Shown here piece by piece: positions 1 through 5,436 of a stretch of DNA of 5,436 nucleotides (positions within the stretch are counted from its first letter, which is position 1; each line of letters begins with the position of its first letter). This stretch comes from Bacillota bacterium. Its GTDB lineage: Bacteria; Bacillota; Bacilli; Alicyclobacillales; Alicyclobacillaceae. Under the pieces are notes generated by a model, which did not search any database, was not told the DNA's origin, and saw only the letters and a program-made list of their open reading frames with translations. The stretch is taken from NCBI GenBank assembly GCA_021820805.1, contig JAKADF010000273.1, positions 1 through 5,436 on the forward strand, read 5' to 3'. A program made the translations under genes and the position numbers.

Positions 1-559
1 CTCTAGGGGCGCGCTCTATCATTACTTCGATTCAAAACAAGCCGTGCTCGAAGCCCTGGTCGAGAGAATGGGGAATGAGGCAGAGCAGACGTTTCTCCCC
101 ATCGTGCAAGATTTGAATTTGTCAGCTCTCCAAAAACTCGGTCGCTATTTTGAGGCGTCTGCCCACTTCAAAAACGCGCAAAAAGAGTTGATCATCAATA
201 TCTTACGCAGTTGGTATACCGATGAAAACGCGTTAATTCGCCAAAAGATGACCTGGGATTCGGTGAAACGGATGTCTCGACTCATTGAGCCGATTATCCG
301 ACAAGGAATAGAGGAAAAGGTTTTTACGACACGTTTCCCAGAGCAGGCAGCTGAAATACTAGCTGGTCTTCCCTTAAGCCTTCTGGACTCCATTGTCGAG
401 CTGCTGCTCTCTCCAATGCCCGACCAAGCTGACTTTGAAAAATTAGGAGTCATCCTGGATGCTTACGTCGATGCGGTCGAACGTATCCTTGGGGTTCCTG
501 CAGGTGCACTGATGATCTTTGAAAAGGATTCGTTCAAAGATTGGTTTGGTGCGGTATGA
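1..559 (+). CDS. TetR/AcrR-family transcriptional regulator, 5' end outside the window
   Basis: The reading frame is already open at base 2 and begins with the end of a TetR-type helix-turn-helix: GALYHYFDSKQAVLEAL is the classic recognition-helix end (G-x-L-Y-x-Y-F-x-S-K) leading into helix 4. The apparent GTG start at 44 is therefore internal. About 185 codons are visible. TetR proteins are usually 185-215 residues, so roughly 30 N-terminal residues (helices 1-2 and part of 3) are missing. The rest is an alpha-helical ligand-binding/dimerisation domain with no family-specific motif that I can tie to a ligand. It ends in TGA, 88 bp before rph on the same strand. From the TetR family and this position I infer a cytoplasmic homodimeric repressor that controls rph, itself, or a gene to the left of the window. 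The effector is unknown; a rifamycin is an attractive guess only. Confidence 0.93.
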   Translation, partial: SRGALYHYFDSKQAVLEALVERMGNEAEQTFLPIVQDLNLSALQKLGRYFEASAHFKNAQKELIINILRSWYTDENALIRQKMTWDSVKRMSRLIEPIIRQGIEEKVFTTRFPEQAAEILAGLPLSLLDSIVELLLSPMPDQADFEKLGVILDAYVDAVERILGVPAGALMIFEKDSFKDWFGAV

Positions 560-585
560 CAAGAATCCCCATCAAATTAACAAAA

Positions 586-604
586 TGAGGTCAGATAATC
601 CTCA
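586..604 (+). promoter_or_regulatory. candidate TetR operator overlapping a possible rph -10 box
   Basis: Directly visible is the interrupted inverted repeat TGAGG-N9-CCTCA, 19 bp, a size typical of TetR-family operators. Its centre contains GATAAT (594-599), one mismatch from a sigma-A -10 box; the corresponding -35 (ATCAAA, 571-576, 17-bp spacer) is poor. A second CCTC-ACC-GAGG repeat (600-610) and the 8-bp palindrome GGTTAACC (609-616) follow at once, so the GAGGT element occurs twice, 20 bp apart. Repressor binding here would cover the promoter of rph. The arms are only 5 bp, so chance is not excluded. The 19-bp rifamycin-associated element described for actinomycete rph genes is not recognisable here. 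Confidence 0.3.
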
Positions 605-647
605 CCGAGGTTAACCATGCCATCAAACTAGAGAAGAGGAAACATGC

Positions 648-3281
648 ATGAATCCATATGTACTTGGTTTTCAGAAAATCGATAAAACAAAGCTCGCATG
701 GGTCGGCGGCAAAGGCGCCAACCTGGGGGAGCTATCTACGATTCCGGGGATACAAGTACCAGAGGGTTTTTGCGTCACTACCGAAGCGTATAAAGAAATT
801 ATCGGGAATAATGAGGAGTTTAATTCACTACTGGATCAGTTGTCCCTTCTAAAAGCGGACAACAGGGAAGGTATTGGCGAAATCAGCGCCAAAATTCGTA
901 CGGGCATCGAAGGAATCGCTATTCCAAAGGGCATCGATATGGAGATTGCCCGTCATCTTGAACAACTTGGTGAACAGAATGCTTATGCAGTACGTTCCAG
1001 CGCAACGGCGGAGGACCTACCGATGGCCTCCTTTGCAGGCCAGCAGGATACGTATCTGAACATCATCGGAAAAGAAGCTGTCATGAGACATATCAGCAAA
1101 TGCTGGGCATCGCTCTTTACCGACCGTGCCGTGACCTACCGCATCCAAAACGGCTTTGATCACCGTAAGGTTCATCTGTCGGTGGTCATCCAGCGGATGG
1201 TCTTCCCTCAAGCTGCGGGGATCATGTTCACAGCCGACCCCATCACTTCCAACAGGAAGGTTGCATCCATCGACGCAAGCTATGGACTCGGTGAAGCGCT
1301 GGTTTCCGGGCTGGTAAATCCAGATATCTATAAGGTACGTGAAGGAAGAATCGCCGATAAGAAGATATCGACTAAGAAGCTGGCTATCTATACCTTAGAA
1401 AAAGGAGGAACAGAGGAGAAACAGATCGAGATGGATCGTCAGAATAAGCAGACGCTGACAGACGAACAGATTTTACAGCTTGAGCGCATGGGCAGAACAA
1501 TTGAAGCCCATTTCGGCCGTCCGCAGGATATCGAATGGTGCCTGTATGAAAATACATTCTATATTGTCCAGAGCCGGCCCATCACTACCCTTTACCCTAT
1601 ACCGGAGGTGCAGAATGGGAAGAATCATGTGTATATCTCTTTAGGCCATCAACAGATGATGACCAATGCCATGAAACCATTGGGGTTATCATTTTTTCAG
1701 TTATTGACTGACGATTTCCCCCTCATTCAAGCTGGTGGAAGGTTGTTCATCGATCTGGCGCATGATTTGGTTACTCCCGTGGGACGAAAGATAGCATTCA
1801 TGGCTTTGGGCAAAATGGATCCTCTCATGCATAACGCTGTCAAAAGCTTAATGAAGCGAAAAGTTTTTGTGAAATCATTGGCGCGCGGCAAAAGAGCCTT
1901 CAGTATGGGTTCAGGGTATTTCTCATGGGCCCTGCCCATTCAGTTTATCAAGGTATACCGTAGCAACGACGGAAACCTTGTTCAAACTCTAATGTCTCGG
2001 AATGAGGAGTCTATTAGACAACTGCAGCAGAGGATTGCAGCCCTGTCTGGAGACGAACTGTTTGCCTTCATTGTAGAAGCTCGTAAGCAATTAAAAGAAG
2101 CTGTAGCTAGTCCACAAAACATGGGAACAGTTTTCGCCGGGGTGTATTCAGTGAGTTGGATTAATAGGAAGATGGAAAAATGGTTGGGCGAAAAGAGCGC
2201 GGCAGATTCGCTTTCCAAATCGGTAGCCAATAACGTTACGTCTGAAATGGGTCTGGCGTTGTTGGATGTAGCAGACATCGTCCGGCAATATCCGGAAGTG
2301 ATGGAGTACTTTCAACACGCCAATAATAAGACTTTTTTTGAGGACTTGGCCAAGTTGGAAGGTGGCACTCCTGTCAGCAAATCAATGCAGGCGTATCTTG
2401 AAAGATATGGCATGCGTTGTTCCAGTGAGATTGATATCACCAGGCCCCGCTTCAGCGAAAAGCCGACTGTGCTCATCCCCACGATTCTCAGTAACATCAA
2501 GAACTTTGAGCCGAATGCTCATAACGCCATATTTGAGCGGGGCCTGATGGAAGCGATGCAAAAGGAAAAGGATCTCTTAAACCGTTTGGAACAGTTACCC
2601 CGTGGAAAACAAAAGGCTAAAAAGACAAGGAATATGATCAGCCGTTTGCGAAATTTTGTTGGCTTTCGGGAATATCCGAAATATATCATGATCGAGCATT
2701 ACTGGATTATCAAGCAGGCCCTGCTGAAGGAGGCCGTTAAGCTTGTGCAAAAAGGTGTTATCCGAGAGAAGGAGGATATCTACTTTCTGTCTTTTGAGGA
2801 GCTCTGGGAGGCCGTTCGTACAAACCAACTGGATTACGACATCATAACGAAGCGAAAAGAGGAACACGGGGTCTATGATAAGCTGACGCCGCCGCGTGTG
2901 ATGACATCCGAGGGAGAGGTTTTATCTGGTGAATACGATACTGGTGGCATCCCGAAAGGTGCTTTGGCGGGCATACCCGTTTCATCCGGAACCATTGAGG
3001 GCCGAGCACGGGTCATTTTAAAAATAGAGGACGCCGACATGGAGGAAGGCGATATTTTGGTCACTGCATTTACAGACCCCAGTTGGACACCGGTGTTTGT
3101 ATCCATCAAAGGTTTGGTGACGGAGGTGGGCGGAATGATGACTCACGGTTCCGTAGTTGCCAGAGAATACGGCCTGCCTGCAGTAGCAGGCGTGGAAAAC
3201 GCTACGGAGCGAATTAAGGACGGACAGATAATCCGCGTGAACGGGACGGAAGGGTTTGTTGAAATTCTACAACCGATGTAA
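648..3281 (+). CDS. rph: rifampin phosphotransferase (rifamycin-inactivating dikinase)
   Basis: A cytoplasmic enzyme that inactivates rifamycins: family members use ATP to phosphorylate the C21 hydroxyl of the ansa chain, giving 21-phosphorifampin, AMP and Pi. At 877 residues it is close to the usual ~870. The order is diagnostic: an N-terminal PPDK-type ATP-binding domain (about 1-320; VGGKGANLGEL with K22, YAVRSSATAEDLP with R116, QDIEWC with E296, YIVQSRP with Q308 and R310), a long helical rifamycin-binding domain (about 325-760), and a C-terminal phosphohistidine swivel domain (about 770-875; GGMMTHGSVVAREYGLPAV, catalytic H833). True PEP synthases instead have a mid-protein histidine domain and a C-terminal PEP-binding barrel, absent here, so the common label 'phosphoenolpyruvate synthase' would be wrong. 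The start is ATG 648 with AGAGGA (635-640) seven bases upstream; ATG 644 is out of frame. The preceding TetR gene is the likely regulator. Activity on rifampin itself is inferred from the family. Confidence 0.92.
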   Translation: MNPYVLGFQKIDKTKLAWVGGKGANLGELSTIPGIQVPEGFCVTTEAYKEIIGNNEEFNSLLDQLSLLKADNREGIGEISAKIRTGIEGIAIPKGIDMEIARHLEQLGEQNAYAVRSSATAEDLPMASFAGQQDTYLNIIGKEAVMRHISKCWASLFTDRAVTYRIQNGFDHRKVHLSVVIQRMVFPQAAGIMFTADPITSNRKVASIDASYGLGEALVSGLVNPDIYKVREGRIADKKISTKKLAIYTLEKGGTEEKQIEMDRQNKQTLTDEQILQLERMGRTIEAHFGRPQDIEWCLYENTFYIVQSRPITTLYPIPEVQNGKNHVYISLGHQQMMTNAMKPLGLSFFQLLTDDFPLIQAGGRLFIDLAHDLVTPVGRKIAFMALGKMDPLMHNAVKSLMKRKVFVKSLARGKRAFSMGSGYFSWALPIQFIKVYRSNDGNLVQTLMSRNEESIRQLQQRIAALSGDELFAFIVEARKQLKEAVASPQNMGTVFAGVYSVSWINRKMEKWLGEKSAADSLSKSVANNVTSEMGLALLDVADIVRQYPEVMEYFQHANNKTFFEDLAKLEGGTPVSKSMQAYLERYGMRCSSEIDITRPRFSEKPTVLIPTILSNIKNFEPNAHNAIFERGLMEAMQKEKDLLNRLEQLPRGKQKAKKTRNMISRLRNFVGFREYPKYIMIEHYWIIKQALLKEAVKLVQKGVIREKEDIYFLSFEELWEAVRTNQLDYDIITKRKEEHGVYDKLTPPRVMTSEGEVLSGEYDTGGIPKGALAGIPVSSGTIEGRARVILKIEDADMEEGDILVTAFTDPSWTPVFVSIKGLVTEVGGMMTHGSVVAREYGLPAVAGVENATERIKDGQIIRVNGTEGFVEILQPM

Positions 3282-3295
3282 TGGAAAAAGTTAAT

Positions 3296-4066
3296 TCAAA
3301 TGCCACAATAGCGCTTAATAATTACTAAGATGTATTGCATAACTAGTGCGGATACAACTGCAGCTGTAAAGGCCAACAGAGTACCAATTGACTGTATGAA
3401 CAGAGCAATGGAAATAAAAAATATTGCAAATGAAAACAGGCCGGTTAAAGCTCCATATAGAAGTAGTCGAGCAGAATACCCACCCTCAAAGATATGCGTA
3501 AAAATAACAAGAACTGATACAAAAATGGGGAATGGAGCTAATAGGCCGCTTAAATGTGGACCGAGAATTTGTGCTGCAGAAGTGAGCAAAAGAACAAATA
3601 CAGTTGCAACTAACATACGCACGGGTAGATCCCAGCTTGGTGAGGATATTTTAGCATGATGAGCTATTTTATCTGAATGTAAGAGATATATAGCAATTAT
3701 GAGAGTGGTAAAGACAGTAATGGACGTGTATAGCAGCGAAGGCATCCAAAGTTCCATAACAAAAGTGGTAATGAAATATACGGTTATGCTAACCAATTCT
3801 GACCACAACCAATTGTTCCGTCTGCAAAGGTAACTATAGGTGAGACAAAATACTACGACGGAAATAACCCCAGATAATATGCCTAGAGACGCTGCTTTTG
3901 CAAACGCTCGTCCATGTTCAAATGCGAAAATGAGGGCGATTGGTCCTGAAGTCAGTGGCAATCCCACAACTAAACCACCCACAGTAGGCCCGAAGGCTTT
4001 CCCTAACATACTAGCAATCCAAACAAGTATCGGAGCAAGTAAAATTTTAAGAATTAAAATAGTCAT
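3296..4066 (-). CDS. multi-pass membrane protein with internal repeat, function unknown
   Basis: A 256-residue very hydrophobic protein with about eight or nine predicted membrane helices (roughly 2-21, 27-49, 58-80, 87-105, 110-129, 148-168, 173-193, 200-222 and 229-250) and a short basic C-terminus. No signal peptide is needed, because the first helix can act as anchor. Two halves are related: residues 26-69 and 169-212 align without gaps, sharing GP-x(3)-GL-x(4)-P and later G, A, G-x-L-x-G and S positions. The N-terminal signature GGLVVGLPLTSGP resembles uncharacterised bacterial membrane proteins that I cannot name; such duplication is typical of transporters, but no substrate can be inferred. 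Start ATG at 4066 is supported by GAGAGG (complement of 4076-4081) nine bases upstream and a strong promoter beyond it. The gene is convergent with rph, with 14 bp between the stops, and so is not co-transcribed with it. Confidence 0.85.
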   Translation of the reverse strand: MTILILKILLAPILVWIASMLGKAFGPTVGGLVVGLPLTSGPIALIFAFEHGRAFAKAASLGILSGVISVVVFCLTYSYLCRRNNWLWSELVSITVYFITTFVMELWMPSLLYTSITVFTTLIIAIYLLHSDKIAHHAKISSPSWDLPVRMLVATVFVLLLTSAAQILGPHLSGLLAPFPIFVSVLVIFTHIFEGGYSARLLLYGALTGLFSFAIFFISIALFIQSIGTLLAFTAAVVSALVMQYILVIIKRYCGI

Positions 4067-4091
4067 TTTATCTAGCCTCTCGACTTGAACA

Positions 4092-4105
4092 AAACCGCAT
4101 GTTCG
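4092..4105 (-). promoter_or_regulatory. possible LexA/DinR-like operator, imperfect
   Basis: On the - strand this reads CGAACATGCGGTTT. The Bacillus subtilis LexA (DinR) consensus is CGAACRNRYGTTYC, so 12 of 14 positions agree. One mismatch (G for T) lies in the conserved GTTC half-site and the other is the last base. It abuts the -10 box and spans the expected start of transcription of the membrane protein gene, which is a normal place for a repressor. The core mismatch makes binding uncertain. The same stretch also contains the looser repeat GAAC-N10-GTTC (4087-4104 on the + strand). Confidence 0.22.
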
Positions 4106-4114
4106 ATTATATCA
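4106..4114 (-). promoter_or_regulatory. extended -10 promoter of the minus-strand membrane protein gene
   Basis: On the - strand the sequence reads TGATATAAT: a perfect sigma-A TATAAT (4106-4111) preceded by the TGn extension. The -35 is weak (TTCAAC at 4128-4133, 16-bp spacer), which is tolerated by extended -10 promoters. Initiation would fall near 4099, giving a leader of about 33 nt that includes the GAGAGG ribosome binding site before the ATG at 4066. Confidence 0.6.
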
Positions 4115-4146
4115 TGAGATACCTTGTGTTGAAGCTCAATCGATAA

Positions 4147-4353
4147 CGTAATCTCCCCCAGTACTCCAAGGAATCTTGGCTGGAATCCCAACAAGAAACA
4201 CGAGAATTTATCCATACGGCCATACATCTGTTGGACAAGAATTTTCTAGAAAAACGAATCCCTTGGTATACTGTTGCTTGGTCGGTTATATTTTCAGGGA
4301 TTGGTCATTTATATTGTCATCTTCCTTTTAGTATTGTAAATATGTTAATGTAG
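4147..4353 (+). pseudogene. decayed fragment of a small membrane protein gene (start lost)
   Basis: A 68-codon open stretch between TAA (4144-4146) and TAG (4351-4353) with no ATG, GTG or TTG placed near its beginning. Its translation is protein-like: a polar helix (SWLESQQETREFIHTAIHLL), then DKNFLEKRIPWYTVAWSV and a hydrophobic segment with GIGHLYCH. The P-W-x(6)-[SW]-x-I-F-S-G-I-G-H-L-Y pattern recalls the G-[LI]-G-[HQ]-L-Y turn of short multi-pass membrane proteins common in Bacillales, in which more helices would follow; here the protein stops about ten residues later. I read it as a remnant truncated at both ends, with no ribosome binding site. It occupies most of the 327-bp gap between two divergent genes. 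The alternative is chance-open noncoding DNA. Confidence 0.4.
4166..4179. repeat. short perfect hairpin CCAAG-GAAT-CTTGG
   Basis: A perfect 5-bp inverted repeat with a 4-base loop, inside the decayed open stretch and upstream of the membrane protein promoter. There is no T-run on either strand after it, so it is not a convincing intrinsic terminator. Significance is unknown. Confidence 0.3.
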
Positions 4354-4356
4354 AAT
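4351..4356 (+). promoter_or_regulatory. weak candidate -10 box for the methyltransferase gene
   Basis: TAGAAT matches the sigma-A -10 consensus at five of six positions and lies about 40 bp before the ATG at 4394. The 17-bp-spaced -35 (TTAGTA, 4328-4333) is poor. A better -35-like TTGTCA exists at 4314-4319, but the only -10 at a proper distance from it (TAAATA, 4337-4342) is weak. The surroundings are AT-rich. A promoter is needed here because the upstream neighbour is on the other strand, but its exact place is uncertain. Confidence 0.25.
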
Positions 4357-4393
4357 ATTTCCGTGAACTTTTAAGGAAAATGGTGATTAGATC

Positions 4394-5098
4394 ATGACAC
4401 AGGGGTGGAAAGACCCTATTTCTGCGCGCACTTGGGATACTAATGGTGACATTATCAATCCAACTCGGGGAGAACAGTTGGATATTCTGGTTTCTTTGCT
4501 GGCGGAGTTTACAAATCAAGGAGAGTGGATTCTTGACTTGGGGTATGGTTCTGGCAAGGTAGAAAAGCTTATCTTTGAACGAATACCTCATAGCCAAGTG
4601 GTTGGTATAGACAATTCTGAGGCTATGGCACAATTGGCATTAGAGCGCTTAAGTCCATATGCGAACCGCTTTATTCCTCTACACGGGGACTTAGCGGAGT
4701 TATCGAATCTCCAGTTGCCAGTGTCAGAAATAGGAACGGTAATCGCGGTTCAATCACTCCACCACTTATCCGCACAAGATATGCAGGCAGCATACCGCCA
4801 TATCCATAGCCTCCTTCGTCCTGGCGGCATGTTTCTCCTATTGGATCGACTAAAAGTGGAAGATGAGGTCGTGTTTCCTTTGTTTCGATCCGTATGGAAG
4901 CGCTTGGACCGGTATCACGGTTCAGAGACTGCGCCCCAAGAAGGCGAAAATTTTGCTGTACATGAGGCTATTCTTCAAGAAGAGGGTGACAATCCTGTTA
5001 CTTTGGAAACTCATCTTGCTTGGCTACGCGAATGCAATTTTCACGCAACTACTTTACATGTGCATGGAAATCGCGGTTTAATCGCTGCCGTAAAATGA
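4394..5098 (+). CDS. class I SAM-dependent methyltransferase, substrate unknown
   Basis: A 234-residue soluble protein with the Rossmann-type methyltransferase motifs in order: motif I WILDLGYGSGK (residues 45-55), the acidic ribose-binding position in VVGIDNSEAM (D73), motif II-like HGDLAEL (97-103, D99), the motif IV-region VIAVQSLHHL (116-125) and the motif V-region LLRPGGMFLLLD (140-151). The family transfers a methyl group from S-adenosylmethionine. The HH-L, LRPGG pattern is that of the small-molecule methyltransferase branch (ubiE/bioC-like), not of the DNA methylases, but the acceptor cannot be read from sequence. Motif I has Y51 where Cys, Thr or Ala is commoner. The start is secure: an in-frame TAG at 4388-4390 precedes ATG 4394, and GGTGAT (4382-4387) lies six bases upstream. 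The gene stands alone, divergent from the membrane protein gene on its left and convergent with its right neighbour (10-bp gap). Confidence 0.9.
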   Translation: MTQGWKDPISARTWDTNGDIINPTRGEQLDILVSLLAEFTNQGEWILDLGYGSGKVEKLIFERIPHSQVVGIDNSEAMAQLALERLSPYANRFIPLHGDLAELSNLQLPVSEIGTVIAVQSLHHLSAQDMQAAYRHIHSLLRPGGMFLLLDRLKVEDEVVFPLFRSVWKRLDRYHGSETAPQEGENFAVHEAILQEEGDNPVTLETHLAWLRECNFHATTLHVHGNRGLIAAVK

Positions 5099-5108
5099 TC
5101 TATCTAAG

Positions 5109-5436
5109 TCAAGGCGACCTGGTCCTTTGAATCTGATAAAACAGCCATGTCCAAGTGCTAAGTACTAATAAGTAAATTCCAAACGAATAATATATCTTGT
5201 ATCCATGTATGTAGTGATAGACACCTACATGTACTCCGATCGCCTCGAACACAACAGCGATAAGGGACCATACCATGATGTATGTTGGTATAAATGATCT
5301 TTTAATTTTAAAATAATCCAAAACATAAAAGTAAGTATAACTAAACGGACCAAAAATCCAATATGTCACGAAGTCCATTATCTGAAACTTTGATGTATCG
5401 TTTACGTTGTGAAAATTTATGGGTTGTACACTGAGC
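5109..5436 (-). CDS. small integral membrane protein, 5' end outside the window
   Basis: The frame is open from the right edge (5436) to TGA at 5111-5109, giving 108 visible residues plus a partial codon. The ATG at 5378 is probably not the start: 19 codons before it are free of stops and there is no purine-rich ribosome binding site ahead of it, so the gene begins beyond the window. Three hydrophobic, strongly aromatic segments are visible (counted from the internal Met: about 8-23, 31-52 and 63-84), separated by a basic loop (FKIKRSF) and a loop with GVYHYIHGYKIYY, followed by a basic tail. The aromatic, Tyr-rich, three-or-more-helix layout resembles short uncharacterised membrane proteins of Bacillales (possibly the CBO0543-like group), which is only an impression. 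No function can be stated. Confidence 0.72.
   Translation of the reverse strand, partial: LSVQPINFHNVNDTSKFQIMDFVTYWIFGPFSYTYFYVLDYFKIKRSFIPTYIMVWSLIAVVFEAIGVHVGVYHYIHGYKIYYSFGIYLLVLSTWTWLFYQIQRTRSP

Noticed and set aside
44..46. GTG as start of the first gene
   Set aside because: The frame upstream encodes the TetR helix-turn-helix end without interruption from base 2, so this GTG is an internal Val codon.
577..582. TTAACA as a -35 box for rph
   Set aside because: It matches five of six positions, but no -10-like sequence lies 16-18 bp downstream (position 600-605 is CCTCAC); the GATAAT box is only 11 bp away.
644..646. ATG four bases before the rph start
   Set aside because: It is in another frame; ATG 648 opens the conserved N-terminus and has AGAGGA at a normal distance.
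3330..4088. Plus-strand open frames opposite the membrane protein gene
   Set aside because: They are the complement of a hydrophobic gene with a good start, ribosome binding site and promoter; their translations are low-hydrophobicity shadow sequences.
4170..4187. Direct repeat GGAATC, 12 bp apart
   Set aside because: Too short and only two copies, so it is expected by chance.
4328..4633. Minus-strand open frame overlapping the methyltransferase start
   Set aside because: It is antisense to a well-supported methyltransferase and its translation shows no domain character.
5111..5128. Possible hairpin terminator between the methyltransferase and the small membrane protein gene
   Set aside because: The stem AAGG/GAC with GTC/CTTT needs a bulged base and a G-U pair, has a 3-base loop, and is not followed by a T-run; it also lies in the coding end of the minus-strand gene.

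Overview
The window looks like chromosomal DNA from a Gram-positive, spore-former-type Firmicute, most likely in or near Brevibacillus/Paenibacillus. This rests on moderate base composition by eye, AGAGGA/GAGAGG/GGTGAT-type ribosome binding sites, an ideal extended -10 promoter, and strong resemblance of the largest protein to the rifampin phosphotransferases (often filed as 'phosphoenolpyruvate synthase') of Bacillales. The genus is an inference.

Left part (1-3281, + strand): the 3' part of a TetR-family repressor gene enters from the left edge. It is followed 88 bp later by a complete 877-codon rifampin phosphotransferase (rph). The gap holds a 19-bp interrupted inverted repeat centred on a GATAAT box, which is a plausible operator/promoter. 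The simplest reading is a repressor with its drug-inactivating target gene, so this is probably an intrinsic rifamycin-resistance locus of the environmental type.

Middle part (3296-4393): a 256-codon multi-pass membrane protein of unrecognised family lies on the - strand and converges on rph with only 14 bp between the stop codons. It contains a clear internal two-fold repeat. Its promoter, an extended -10 TGATATAAT, is easily seen, and directly downstream lies a sequence close to the Bacillus LexA (DinR) box. The 327-bp space between this gene and the next holds that promoter, a short hairpin, and a 68-codon stretch without a start codon whose translation looks like a genuine but decayed membrane protein.

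Right part (4394-5436): a complete class I SAM-dependent methyltransferase (+ strand) of unknown substrate converges, with a 10-bp gap, on a small membrane protein gene (- strand) that runs off the right edge. The last four loci share no obvious pathway. No RNA genes, CRISPR arrays, insertion sequences or attachment sites were seen. The window contains a resistance locus plus several uncharacterised membrane proteins, and I found no convincing evidence for an entirely new multi-gene system.
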